64,000 nucleotides of DNA from UBA6776 sp964636785 (GTDB taxonomy: Bacteria > Bdellovibrionota > Bdellovibrionia > Bdellovibrionales > UBA1609), in assembly GCA_964636785.1 (NCBI GenBank), contig CAZWVK010000001.1:1-64000 (forward strand). The letters are read 5' to 3'. Position numbers and translations under genes: made by a program. Below, piece by piece: positions 8,493 through 16,837 of this stretch (positions are counted from its first letter, which is position 1; every line of letters starts with the position of its first letter). The notes beneath the pieces are model-generated. The model saw only the letters and a program-made list of their open reading frames with translations, was not told the origin of the DNA and searched no databases.

Positions 8493-9877
8493 GTGATATT
8501 CTTGAAGCACTCTCTCATGTTTTTCCAAAGGATCGCATCTTTGTCGATGAATCCACTCTCAGTGAATACGGACATGACTGGACAAAAAACCTAGATGCCA
8601 AGCCAAGGGCCGTTGTTTTTCCGGTAACTAAAGAAGAGGTTCAAAGTCTTGTTCAATGGGCCAGACAAACCAAAACTCCATTGGTCCCTTCCGGGGGGAG
8701 AACGGGTTTGAGTGGTGCCGCCACCGCCACTAATGGCGAGATCGTGGTGTCGTTTCAGAAAATGAATAAGATTTTGAGCTTTGATGCTGCGGACTCGTCG
8801 GTTTGGGTGGAACCAGGTGTGGTCACAGAGGATTTGCAAAATTTTGCAAAAGAAAAAAACTTAAACTTTCCAGTGGACTTCGCTGCTCGTGGATCCAGCC
8901 AGATTGGTGGAAATATTGCGACCAATGCGGGTGGAATCAATGTTGTTCGTTATGGTTTGACACGGGATTGGATTTTAAGTCTTGAAGTGGTGACAGGACA
9001 GGGCGAAGTCTTAACCTTAAACCAAGGCCTCATCAAAAATGCTTCGGGGTATGATTTAAGACACTTGATTATTGGATCCGAAGGCACGTTGGGCTTTGTG
9101 ACCAAGGCGGAAGTGAAACTTTGTCCACCGGTTAAAGAATCCATGGTTTTTCTTTTAGCTGTGGATCAGCTGTCATCGGTTATGGAGGTTTTCAAAGCAT
9201 TTCGAGATAAAATGCCTTTGCTTGCTTTTGAAATGTTGACGGATAAGGCTCTTGATATTGTTTTGAAAAATCAATCTTCTTTAAAGGCTCCGTTTTCGGA
9301 TCGCTATCCTTATTACCTGGTGGTTGAAGCCGAGAAAAATGATGAGCAAGCGGAAGAAAGAGCCTTAGAAATTTTTGAATTCGCAGTTGAGAAAGGATGG
9401 GTGCTTGATGGGGTTTTGGCACAGAGTCAGCTTCAAGCGAGAGAATTTTGGAAGTACCGTGAAGATATTAGCGAATCCACGGCTCCTTATTCCCCTTATA
9501 AAAATGATGTGTCGGTACGCATATCTCAAGTGCCTCAGTTTCTTGAAACGACAGAAGCGCTACTCAAAAAGGAATACCCAAACTTAGAGGTTGTGTGGTT
9601 TGGCCACATTGGGGATGGCAATCTCCATATCAATGTTTTAAAGCCTGCGGATTGGTCCAAAGAAAAGTTTTTGAATGAGTGCCACAGAGTCAGTGAACTT
9701 CTGTTTAAGACTTTGCAAAGCTTTGGTGGAAGCATTTCTGCGGAGCATGGCGTGGGTCTTGTTAAGAAGCCATTTTTAAACTTCACTAGATCGAAAGCGG
9801 AAATAGAAATATTTCGCGGTATTAAAAAGGTTTTTGATCCAGACGGAATCATGAACCCTGGAAAGATTTTTGATTAA
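8489..9877 (+). CDS. FAD-linked 2-hydroxyacid dehydrogenase, probable D-2-hydroxyglutarate dehydrogenase
   Basis: A 462-residue GlcD/D-lactate dehydrogenase-type flavoprotein. The FAD domain has 'PSGGRTGLSGAATATNGEIV' and 'IGGNIATNAGGINVVRYG'; the C-terminal domain has 'WFGHIGDGNLHINVL' and the closing 'SAEHGVGLVKK' and 'DPDGIMNPGKIF'. Substrate cannot be read from the motifs alone. Position is informative: it starts on GTG 8489 overlapping the serA stop. In Pseudomonas, SerA also reduces 2-oxoglutarate to D-2-hydroxyglutarate, and a D-2-hydroxyglutarate dehydrogenase of this family removes it, pulling serine synthesis forward. That role is inferred here. Glycolate or D-lactate oxidation are the alternatives. 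Its stop interlocks with the converging Hpt gene. Confidence 0.82.
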   Translation: MSDILEALSHVFPKDRIFVDESTLSEYGHDWTKNLDAKPRAVVFPVTKEEVQSLVQWARQTKTPLVPSGGRTGLSGAATATNGEIVVSFQKMNKILSFDAADSSVWVEPGVVTEDLQNFAKEKNLNFPVDFAARGSSQIGGNIATNAGGINVVRYGLTRDWILSLEVVTGQGEVLTLNQGLIKNASGYDLRHLIIGSEGTLGFVTKAEVKLCPPVKESMVFLLAVDQLSSVMEVFKAFRDKMPLLAFEMLTDKALDIVLKNQSSLKAPFSDRYPYYLVVEAEKNDEQAEERALEIFEFAVEKGWVLDGVLAQSQLQAREFWKYREDISESTAPYSPYKNDVSVRISQVPQFLETTEALLKKEYPNLEVVWFGHIGDGNLHINVLKPADWSKEKFLNECHRVSELLFKTLQSFGGSISAEHGVGLVKKPFLNFTRSKAEIEIFRGIKKVFDPDGIMNPGKIFD

Positions 9878-10215
9878 GCTGATTTTTTAAGATCCTGAAA
9901 GCGGGGATCAAGATCAATTTCATAACTGTCACCACTGGTTCTGGTGTGATGAATATCGACAAGAAGTTCGATTGCCGCGGGAACTTGAGAGAAGCCAATG
10001 GCCGGGCAGCTTAAGAGAAGCCCTTCCATCTTTTCACCGAGTTCGCTGATCTCGGGAATTCCATAGGTTTTTCCTGTGCCTTTTAATTTGTGAAAGTCTT
10101 CGATCAATGCGTCGATGGCGCCGTTTTGATGATGAATCTTTATTCCGTCAATTTTAAAAGGCAGCTCGCTTAAGTATTCCTGTTGAAGCTTGAGTAAAAG
10201 GTCATTGAGACTCAT
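9874..10215 (-). CDS. Histidine phosphotransfer (Hpt) domain protein
   Basis: 113 residues from ATG 10215. This ATG overlaps the kinase stop (ATGA) and has a strong GGAGG ribosome site, so the longer in-frame extension to 10254 is rejected. The motif 'FHKLKGTGKTYG' is the Hpt signature; H42 is the expected phospho-histidine. Hpt proteins relay phosphate between receivers. It is the last gene of a four-gene signalling operon whose other members are a histidine kinase and two receiver proteins, so it probably acts as the intermediate in that relay. It may instead serve distant receivers. Confidence 0.88.
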   Translation of the reverse strand: MSLNDLLLKLQQEYLSELPFKIDGIKIHHQNGAIDALIEDFHKLKGTGKTYGIPEISELGEKMEGLLLSCPAIGFSQVPAAIELLVDIHHTRTSGDSYEIDLDPRFQDLKKSA

Positions 10216-11552
10216 GAGGCCTCCTTCTGTTTGGTTGCGTCGACGAATCGCCATTTATTCAAAGTGAAATAAAATGAACTTCCATCACCAGGCGTTGATT
10301 TGAGGCCGATTTTTCCTTCATGCTCCTCGATCAATGCTTTTGCAATGGCCAATCCAAGCCCTGTGCCTTTGACCAAGGGATTATTAGGACCAGTCGCTTG
10401 ACGAAACTTTTGAAAAATCACCTGTTGATCTTGAGGGTCAATTCCTTTTCCATGATCGCGAACCTCAAAGTAAACTTGATTTTCATCAATCAGTTTAACT
10501 TTTAAGTGAACAGTTTCTCCTTGAGGGGAAAACTTAATCGCATTGGACATGAGGTTGGTGAGCACTTGCTGAATTCGATCTCTATCAATAAAGACCTGAA
10601 GATTTGGTGACTCTAATTCTTTAATCAATTCAACCTGTGCACTTTGAGAAAGGCCCCCGAGGGCATCGAAAGTAAGATCGATCAACTCTTCCGCAAAAAC
10701 CCACTCTGAATTCAAGGGAACTTTTCCAGCTTCAATTTTCGCCAGGTCTAACAAATCATTGATCAATCGGATCAATCGATCGGATTCGGCTTCGGCAATG
10801 GATAGGAGATCTTGAGTCACCTCATTTAACTCTCCACCAAGGCCGCCGCGAAGAAGGCTGAGTGACCCCTTAATGGATGTGAGAGGAGTTCTTAATTCAT
10901 GGCTAGCAATGCTTAAAAAATCAGATTTGGCTTGATCAAGAGTCATCAATTCATCGGTGTGATTGATTACTCGCTGTGCAAGTGAATTGAAGGTGGAATG
11001 GAGATCTCCGATTTCATTGTTTGCAGGAGAGTCAAATCGGTAAGTAAAACGATTATGCAAAAACTCCATCATACGACTTGAAAGGTTCTGAATAGGTGAC
11101 ATAACGGATGAACTCAAAAAGCCATGAAGGAGAGCAAAGCCCAATAGAAAAACAATTCCACTAAGGGCTGAAAGAAAGAGGACTTTCTTTTCGAGATAGT
11201 CCATCTGAACGAGAGTGAAGCGCTGAAATTCCGCTTCGTTGATCTTGAGATTGTCGAGATGTTTCCTAAAGGCTCTATTTTTGTTTTCATTGAACTTTTC
11301 AAAGGTCTCAAGAGCGAGCTTTTGACGTAAAAGAGGTAAAAGCTTTTTCGCTTTTTTTTCGAGATCTTCCAACTCTGCTTCTGATTTTTTTCCATCTTTA
11401 TCGAGTTCTGAGATAAAGCTCTGACCGGCTTGTATTTGTTCGCGTTGACCACGCAACTCCAAAAAATGTTTATAAGAAAGCAAATTGAGACCAACGACAG
11501 CTGAAAAGACCACACTCAGAATCAAAAACAATCGAGTGCGAATGGATCTCAT
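10212..11552 (-). CDS. Membrane sensor histidine kinase
   Basis: 446 residues. A membrane segment lies at about 7-25, then a mostly charged, helical probable periplasmic region to about 120, a second membrane segment at 125-148, and a HAMP linker. The HisKA domain has phospho-acceptor H218 in 'LSIASHELRTPLTSIKGS'. The ATPase domain shows 'LMSNAIKFSPQGETVHLKV' (N box), 'VRDHGKGIDPQDQ' (G1) and 'GTGLGLAIAKALIEEHEG' (G2). There is no receiver, so phosphate probably passes to the neighbouring receiver proteins. Its stop overlaps the Hpt start, and its start overlaps the upstream receiver stop. The periplasmic ligand is unknown. Confidence 0.93.
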   Translation of the reverse strand: MRSIRTRLFLILSVVFSAVVGLNLLSYKHFLELRGQREQIQAGQSFISELDKDGKKSEAELEDLEKKAKKLLPLLRQKLALETFEKFNENKNRAFRKHLDNLKINEAEFQRFTLVQMDYLEKKVLFLSALSGIVFLLGFALLHGFLSSSVMSPIQNLSSRMMEFLHNRFTYRFDSPANNEIGDLHSTFNSLAQRVINHTDELMTLDQAKSDFLSIASHELRTPLTSIKGSLSLLRGGLGGELNEVTQDLLSIAEAESDRLIRLINDLLDLAKIEAGKVPLNSEWVFAEELIDLTFDALGGLSQSAQVELIKELESPNLQVFIDRDRIQQVLTNLMSNAIKFSPQGETVHLKVKLIDENQVYFEVRDHGKGIDPQDQQVIFQKFRQATGPNNPLVKGTGLGLAIAKALIEEHEGKIGLKSTPGDGSSFYFTLNKWRFVDATKQKEAS

Positions 11553-11929
11553 GCGGACTTGACCTCGCCTAAAGAAGCCAGAATCTCGGCAATCTGTGAA
11601 TTTAATTTCATTGGATCAAATGGTTTTGGGATATGGCCAAGACCCAGTTCTAAAAAGGCATTTATGTCATTCTCTTGTGATTTCGCGCTTAAAAATATAA
11701 CGGGTGCTGGATTTGTTTTTTGAGCTTTATAGAGCTCACAAACTTTAAGCCCGTTCAAATTGGGCATCATTTCATCAAGTAAAATGAGATCAAAGTCTTC
11801 TTCGAGCGCCTTATTCAACGCTTTTTCCCCATTGTCCATCCAGATGACATGGTGGCCGCCAATTTTTTCCAAAGCCAAGCAAGCGATTTTTGAAATGTTG
11901 TGATCATCCTCTGCAAGAAGAATCTTCAT
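11549..11929 (-). CDS. Stand-alone response regulator receiver (CheY-like)
   Basis: About 126 residues from ATG 11929, consisting of one receiver domain: acidic pocket at E8-D9, phosphoacceptor D52 ('LILLDEMMPNLNG') and K102 ('GHIPKPFDP'). There is no output domain, so it signals by protein contact or as a relay step to Hpt. The reading frame stays open to 12010 inside the upstream gene; ATG 11959 is another possible start and none has a clear ribosome site. It overlaps the histidine-kinase start by four bases. Confidence 0.88.
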   Translation of the reverse strand: MKILLAEDDHNISKIACLALEKIGGHHVIWMDNGEKALNKALEEDFDLILLDEMMPNLNGLKVCELYKAQKTNPAPVIFLSAKSQENDINAFLELGLGHIPKPFDPMKLNSQIAEILASLGEVKSA

Positions 11930-11933
11930 ACTT

Positions 11934-12632
11934 TTAAGCCGCTTTTCGTGAGTGTCCATGAGTGAAAATCCATTTTCTAACTTTGTGAAAGTAACTTTCT
12001 CGCGCTCCAAGATAAGTCATTGTGTAAAGCCAACCTTCATGATGAGGCTCGCGATCTAAAACTTTTAATGGAGGAGGGGCTTCGCCAATTTCATTTCTAA
12101 AAAACGCACAATTGATCTCGATCACTTCGCCAATTTCAATCTCTCCAGTGCATGTAAAACTAATTGAGACTTCGGAGATGGAGACCAGTTTCATATTGAT
12201 TTCGACAGTTCCTTTTGCACGTTCAGAGTCTGGTGGGAATTCGATTTGCGGATGCGTCTTTGGTGGATTCTTCTCCAAAATATCTGCAATTTTTTGTGTA
12301 AAGATCAATGGATCGAGTGGCTTGATAATGTAATCGTTCACACCAACACGGATGGCTTTCTCAATGTCTTTTTTCTCACGGAGTCCCGTGAGCATGGCCA
12401 CTGGTAAATCTTTGAATCGAGAGTCTTTTCTGAGTGTGTTTATAAAATCAAATCCAGAGTAGTGAGGCATGTTGGCATCTGAAATCACCAAATCAATGGA
12501 CTGATTATTAAGAATATCCATTGCGGCGATTGCATCAATGGCCGTTAAGACCTCATGATTTTCATGTGTCAAAACAGCTTTCGCTAGTTTCAAAATATCT
12601 TTGTCGTCGTCGACCACCAGCAATTTCGCCAT
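11934..12632 (-). CDS. Response regulator with C-terminal PilZ-like domain
   Basis: 232 residues. The receiver (1-125) has D8-D10, phosphoacceptor D52 ('LVISDANMPHYSG') and K104. After a proline-rich linker (about 127-135), residues 140-225 form a beta-rich domain ('VSISEVSISFTCTGEIEIGE'...'VIEINCAFF'...'YTMTYLGARESYFHKVRKWI') whose layout resembles PilZ. The classic RxxxR and DxSxxG c-di-GMP motifs are not obvious, so nucleotide binding is doubtful. First gene of the phosphorelay operon with the receiver, kinase and Hpt genes. Confidence 0.82.
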   Translation of the reverse strand: MAKLLVVDDDKDILKLAKAVLTHENHEVLTAIDAIAAMDILNNQSIDLVISDANMPHYSGFDFINTLRKDSRFKDLPVAMLTGLREKKDIEKAIRVGVNDYIIKPLDPLIFTQKIADILEKNPPKTHPQIEFPPDSERAKGTVEINMKLVSISEVSISFTCTGEIEIGEVIEINCAFFRNEIGEAPPPLKVLDREPHHEGWLYTMTYLGARESYFHKVRKWIFTHGHSRKAA

Positions 12633-12717
12633 AATGAGTTATCGGAAAATTCAAATGATTCCGTAATTTTTCTGGGTTTTTGTTGAACTTTTAGATGGTC
12701 CTTGGTCTTAATAAGGA

Positions 12718-12894
12718 ATGAGAAAAAATCTGCTCACTATAGAGCGCATCATTCGGTTTTTATTAGGCTTGTTTTTAACAGCCTGGGTTTTAGGCGGCGG
12801 CCCGAGCTGGGCTTTTGTCGGGCTCTATCTTCTTGCGACGGGAAGCTGGGGCTATTGCCCCATATATAAGTTGGTCTTTTCGGAACGTTCCTAG
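12718..12894 (+). CDS. Small DUF2892 (YgaP-like transmembrane) protein
   Basis: A 58-residue gene not otherwise marked. It starts MRKNLLTIERIIRFLLGLF and ends GYCPIYKLVFSERS. The pattern I-x-R-x-x-R, two short membrane helices separated by a Gly-rich turn ('WVLGGGPSWAFVGLYLL'), then G-Y-C-P-I-Y, is the DUF2892/YgaP transmembrane family. In E. coli YgaP this part anchors a rhodanese; here it stands alone. An AAGGA sequence sits directly before the ATG. Its stop interlocks with the stop of the converging grxD (12891-12894). Its location beside a thiol-redox gene may be meaningful. Confidence 0.82.
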   Translation: MRKNLLTIERIIRFLLGLFLTAWVLGGGPSWAFVGLYLLATGSWGYCPIYKLVFSERS

Positions 12895-13196
12895 ATGAGA
12901 TCCTTGAACTCGCCAGCCTCATACATTTCCATCATGATATCAGATCCGCCGATGAGCTTCTTATCGACATAAAGCTGAGGAATGGTTGGCCAGTTGCCAT
13001 ACTGTTTAATGCCTTCACGAATCTCGTCATCATCAAACACGTTGAAGGAAGAGAACTTCGCTCCAACCTCATTCAAAATAGCCACTGCACGTGCTGAGAA
13101 TCCGCACTGTGGAAACTGGGGAGTCCCTTTCATAAAAAGAACCACTTTGTCTTGTGCAATAATGTCTTCGATTTTTTTCTTTAACTCTTCGTTCAT
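12891..13196 (-). CDS. grxD: Monothiol glutaredoxin, Grx4/GrxD type
   Basis: 101 residues. The active site is CGFS at 31-34 ('KGTPQFPQCGFSARAV'), followed by the glutathione-binding 'NWPTIPQLYVDKKLIGGSD'. CGFS glutaredoxins bind [2Fe-2S] clusters with glutathione and hand them to targets, usually with BolA proteins. The bolA gene lies 49 bp upstream on the same strand, which supports a GrxD-BolA cluster-transfer pair. Start ATG 13196 matches the family N-terminus. Confidence 0.95.
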   Translation of the reverse strand: MNEELKKKIEDIIAQDKVVLFMKGTPQFPQCGFSARAVAILNEVGAKFSSFNVFDDDEIREGIKQYGNWPTIPQLYVDKKLIGGSDIMMEMYEAGEFKDLI

Positions 13197-13245
13197 GGAA
13201 ATTCTCTCTCCCTATAAGATAGGCTTTTAAAGTATTAGGTATTTA

Positions 13246-13470
13246 TCACTTTTGCGTGCGAATAGAAAGGGCATGGACCTCGCCGGTTTTAAGCTCTTCT
13301 GCGAAGGCTTTCATCACCAGCTGGTGCTGCTCGATGCGGGAAAGGCCCTCAAATTTTGCACTTTTAACAAAGACTTCATAATGATCTTCGGTGCCGGTCA
13401 GATCCAACACATCGACCTGATCACCTGGGAAAGCGGATTCCAATCGCTCTTTAATTTGATTTGGGCTCAA
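13246..13470 (-). CDS. BolA family protein (IbaG-like)
   Basis: About 74 residues. Recognised from 'IKERLESAFPGDQVDVLDLT', 'HYEVFVKSAKFEGLSRIEQH' and the end 'GEVHALSIRTQ' with the conserved H-A-L. BolA-like proteins partner CGFS glutaredoxins in iron-sulfur trafficking; the grxD gene follows directly. The frame is open to TTG 13482, but GGAG inside that first TTG-GAG pair is placed as the ribosome site for the TTG at 13470, giving the usual N-terminus MSPNQIKERLE. I therefore prefer 13470. Confidence 0.85.
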   Translation of the reverse strand: MSPNQIKERLESAFPGDQVDVLDLTGTEDHYEVFVKSAKFEGLSRIEQHQLVMKAFAEELKTGEVHALSIRTQK

Positions 13471-13534
13471 TTTTTTCTCCAAAAAAATGAAAAGTTGACC
13501 TAGACCTCTCTTTCACTCTCATTGATAATGTGGT

Positions 13535-13831
13535 ATGTCAATTGCCATGTCCTGGCAGTATATCGAAACCACAGACCCAAGCCATATTAAGAAAGAGCGC
13601 GCAAAAGCAAGAGAGCTAAAGACCTCTCAGTGGTGGCGAAACCGTCTTGGAGAAGGCGTTTGCTATCACTGTGGGCAAAAATTTGGCAGAGATGCATTGA
13701 CGATGGATCATCTTATTCCCATCTCTCGAGGCGGGAGGACGACTAAGAAAAATGTTGTGGTCGCTTGCAAAGGGTGTAATTCTCACAAAAAAAACCTGAC
13801 AGTCGCTGAAATTGCACTCAATAATCTCTAA
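13535..13831 (+). CDS. HNH endonuclease domain protein
   Basis: 98 residues. The HNH fold is visible: 'CYHCGQKF' (first Cys pair), 'LTMDHLIPISRGGRTTKKNV' (catalytic H with the Asn region) and 'ACKGCNSHKKN' (second Cys pair with final H). The Cys pairs bind structural zinc. Small free-standing HNH proteins of this kind occur widely in chromosomes and their targets are rarely known. It lies 45 bp upstream of the topoisomerase VI operon on the same strand and may share its transcript. It could act in repair, or be a remnant of a mobile element; no mobile signs adjoin it. Confidence 0.88.
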   Translation: MSIAMSWQYIETTDPSHIKKERAKARELKTSQWWRNRLGEGVCYHCGQKFGRDALTMDHLIPISRGGRTTKKNVVVACKGCNSHKKNLTVAEIALNNL

Positions 13832-13876
13832 AGAACACCTTTGAGAAAACAACTTTGAAGAAAGGGCCTTGAGTTC

Positions 13877-15655
13877 GTGTCAAAAATTACTTCAAGTAGT
13901 ACGGCAGAATATTTTGCAAAAAACCTTCAGCAGGTGGGATTTTCATCTCCCTTTAAAGCAGTTTTGACCACCTTGAAAGAGGCGGTGGACAACTCGCTAG
14001 ATGCCTGTGAGGACGCGGGAATCTTACCTGAACTTTATATATCCATTAAAAAAGTCGGCAATGGATCATCTAAAAACACAGATCTTGTTGAAGTGATTAT
14101 TGAAGACAACGGACCCGGCCTTGAAGCTGAAGACCTACCAAAAGTTTTTGGTGAGTATCTGGCGTCCTCTAAATTTGGGAGAGGTCGATGCTCTCGTGGT
14201 CAGCAAGGAATCGGAATCAGTGCCGCAACCACTTGGGCACAGTTGACCAATGCTTCCGGTGTAAAGGTCACTAGTAAAACAACTCGAATGAAAAAGGCCG
14301 TTCAGGCCATTGTGGACGTGGATATCAAAGGAAACCGCGGAGCACTTAAGAATAAGACGACATTTGATTGGGAGAAAAAGCACGGCGTTCGTGTGGAATT
14401 TCGCATCGATGGTCGAGTGCAGCTCAATGGAGACGGCGGACTTTTGACTTACCTAGAGGGGACGACCCTGGTTAACCCGCACCTGTCTTTGTCTTATGAG
14501 CTATTAGAAGAGCCCATCAAAGTGATTGAGCGAGTCACTGATGAGCTTCCAAAAATTCCACCGGCAACGCTTCCGCACCCGCATACCATGAAGCTAGGTG
14601 AGTTTATGACTCATGCAGCTTTATTTGGGAAAATGCCATTGGATAATTTCTTAAAAAAAGGCTTCTCTAGGATTTCAGATGGCATTGTTAAAGATATGGT
14701 CAAGCACGGTCTTCCAAAGCCATTGCTCACGAAATCTTTGACCTCGATCGCTGAAAACGATCTTAAAAAGATCTACCAGGCTGTTCAGGAAACAGACCTG
14801 ATGGCTCCAAGTACGAAGTCTGTTCTGACTGTAGGTGAAGAAGGCCTTTCAAAAAGTATTCAACGTCTTGGAGAAGTGGACTTCTTCAGTGTGGTTACAC
14901 GAAAACCAAAGATTTGCGATTTCAAGCCGGTTGTTGTTGAGGTGGCCATTGCGCGATTTTTAAATCGTGGAAGCGAAGAAAAAGAAACTCCAGTTCAGCT
15001 TTTAAGATTTGCGAACCGTGTTCCACTTCAGTTTGATAAAGGCGCTTGTGCGATCACGAAATCAGTTGAATCTGTGAGCTGGAGAGCTTACGGACTGAAT
15101 CAGCAGAAAAACTCACTACCCACGGGACCATATGTGTTCGCGGTGAGTGTGACCTCTCCATTTATTAAATTTAAAAACGCTTCTAAGGAAACCATCGACG
15201 GAAGTGACGAGCTGGTTGAAGAGATTCGTCGCGCATTGATGCAAGCTGGACAAAAGCTTTCTCGTCACATCCGAGCGGAAGACAAGGCGGCCGATCTTGA
15301 GCGCAAGCTTCAGCACATCGAAAAGTTTGGACCTATTTTAGTTCAAGGATTGGCTCGCATCACGAAAGCCCCTAAATCCAGAGAGAAAAAGGCGGAAGAA
15401 GGACTCCAAAAGCTCTTAGGGCGAGACACATCTTCTGCTGAAGAGGCATTGAAGGTGGCAGAGGAAAAGCTACTGGCGCTGAAGGCTAAAGAACATGTTT
15501 TGCTCGGTACAGAGGAAGAAGTTGAAGAAGCTATCAATAGCGAAACTGCGGAAGAGTTTGCGCAGGAAGCGGTGAAGCGCTCAACCAAGAAAGCAACCAA
15601 GAAGACAACGGCAAAGGCTGCCGCCACGACTAAGAAAGTCGCCAGGAAGAAATAA
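13877..15655 (+). CDS. top6B: DNA topoisomerase VI, subunit B
   Basis: 592 residues, ATPase half of a type IIB topoisomerase. The GHKL fold shows E35-N39 in 'LKEAVDNSLDACED', 'IIEDNGPGLE' near 75-83, 'GEYLASSKF', and the ATP lid 'SRGQQGIGISAATTW' at 107-120. The middle (about 230-310) matches the H2TH region, and 320-470 the transducer. The tail (about 575-592) is a Lys/Ala/Thr stretch ('KKATKKTTAKAAATTKKVAR') like histone H1 and probably binds DNA. The enzyme passes one duplex through another. The start is GTG 13877. The A subunit follows 13 bp downstream. Such genes are typical of archaea and plants and uncommon in bacteria. Confidence 0.94.
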   Translation: MSKITSSSTAEYFAKNLQQVGFSSPFKAVLTTLKEAVDNSLDACEDAGILPELYISIKKVGNGSSKNTDLVEVIIEDNGPGLEAEDLPKVFGEYLASSKFGRGRCSRGQQGIGISAATTWAQLTNASGVKVTSKTTRMKKAVQAIVDVDIKGNRGALKNKTTFDWEKKHGVRVEFRIDGRVQLNGDGGLLTYLEGTTLVNPHLSLSYELLEEPIKVIERVTDELPKIPPATLPHPHTMKLGEFMTHAALFGKMPLDNFLKKGFSRISDGIVKDMVKHGLPKPLLTKSLTSIAENDLKKIYQAVQETDLMAPSTKSVLTVGEEGLSKSIQRLGEVDFFSVVTRKPKICDFKPVVVEVAIARFLNRGSEEKETPVQLLRFANRVPLQFDKGACAITKSVESVSWRAYGLNQQKNSLPTGPYVFAVSVTSPFIKFKNASKETIDGSDELVEEIRRALMQAGQKLSRHIRAEDKAADLERKLQHIEKFGPILVQGLARITKAPKSREKKAEEGLQKLLGRDTSSAEEALKVAEEKLLALKAKEHVLLGTEEEVEEAINSETAEEFAQEAVKRSTKKATKKTTAKAAATTKKVARKK

Positions 15656-15668
15656 GGATATATAAATT

Positions 15669-16832
15669 ATGGCTAAAATTCGAATTCGAGAGCTGACAAA
15701 AGATATTCCTAAGGAAGCAAAGAATCTTTGTGAGAATATGCTTTCTGATCTTGAAAAGGCAAAGCGTCCGGTTTTATCGGCCGTGAAGTGTTCACTGGAT
15801 AATTCCTTTTATGATCCGAAGGTGGGCTTTTTAACTCCTGGAGATAAGACTGTAAAAACAGAGCTCAATGTTTCGTCCGTTCAAAAGATGGCGCGAACCG
15901 TTTTTATGCTTGAAATTCTTTTAGAGAATTTAAAATCAGGCGCGGTAAACACAAAAAGGGAGCTTTACTATATTTCTAAAGGTTTGGTGAGAAGCAATCC
16001 TCATTTTAAGCCTCTAGATTTTGATGATCAGCCTGAGAGTGATTCGATTGTGGATTTCATTTGTGATATGCTTGAAGTTTATCGTGAGGAAATGAACTGC
16101 TTTGCTAACGATCGTGGTGGTCAAACCTATTCTCAGAACTTAGTCGTAACTGAAACTTTATCCGGCGGTGAAACTGCGGTTGTGGATTTAAGCACTCTTG
16201 GAACAACACCGTTTCAGCCGAAGAACAAACCGCAGCAGTTCAAGTTAAAATCAAAAAAAGGAAAAATTGATTTTTGCTTAGTCATTGAATCAGAAGGTAC
16301 GGCGAACACGCTTGTGGCAAATGGAATGCATAAGCGTCACAACTGCATCATCTTAGGTGCTCAAGGGGTGCCATCCAATGGTGTTCGCGGATGGTGTAAA
16401 ACCATTCAAGATCAATTGAAAGTTCCCATGTTCTTCTACGGAGATCTGGATGCTTACACTCTTCAAAACATTTACCGGACATTGAAAGCAGGGTCTGCGG
16501 CCAGTCTTATTCGAAACTCGGACTTCTCTGCACCTGAGGTTCACTTTCTTGGGGTATTGCCTGAAGACGTTAAGAAGTATGATCTTCTTTGCTATAATGT
16601 GAGTGAAAAGGATGTTTCCGAAGCTAGGTCTTTAAAGAAGGCAAAGGATGCTCTTCAGAACGATCCCTTCTTTCAGGATAAAAAGAACAAGCGTCTGGCG
16701 GATATCTTGCGCTGGCTTGTAAAAGAAAAGAAGCGTTGTGAACAGCAAGCTGTCTTTTCAGTGGATCCTAAAGATCCATTGATCTTGGAAAAGATTATTG
16801 TGGAAAAAATCAAGAAAGGAGCGTACGTATAG
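15669..16832 (+). CDS. top6A: DNA topoisomerase VI, subunit A (Spo11-like)
   Basis: 387 residues, DNA-cleaving half of topoisomerase VI. The 5Y-CAP domain carries the active-site tyrosine pair Y100-Y101 in 'NTKRELYYISKGL', the equivalent of the Spo11 catalytic Tyr. The Toprim domain has the acidic cluster E207/E209 ('LVIESEGTANTL') and D259-x-D261 ('FFYGDLDAYTLQN'), which bind Mg. All catalytic residues appear present, so an active enzyme is expected. It lies just after top6B, with an AAGGA ribosome site at the B-subunit stop, giving coupled synthesis of a B2A2 complex. Confidence 0.94.
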   Translation: MAKIRIRELTKDIPKEAKNLCENMLSDLEKAKRPVLSAVKCSLDNSFYDPKVGFLTPGDKTVKTELNVSSVQKMARTVFMLEILLENLKSGAVNTKRELYYISKGLVRSNPHFKPLDFDDQPESDSIVDFICDMLEVYREEMNCFANDRGGQTYSQNLVVTETLSGGETAVVDLSTLGTTPFQPKNKPQQFKLKSKKGKIDFCLVIESEGTANTLVANGMHKRHNCIILGAQGVPSNGVRGWCKTIQDQLKVPMFFYGDLDAYTLQNIYRTLKAGSAASLIRNSDFSAPEVHFLGVLPEDVKKYDLLCYNVSEKDVSEARSLKKAKDALQNDPFFQDKKNKRLADILRWLVKEKKRCEQQAVFSVDPKDPLILEKIIVEKIKKGAYV

Positions 16833-16837
16833 GCTCT

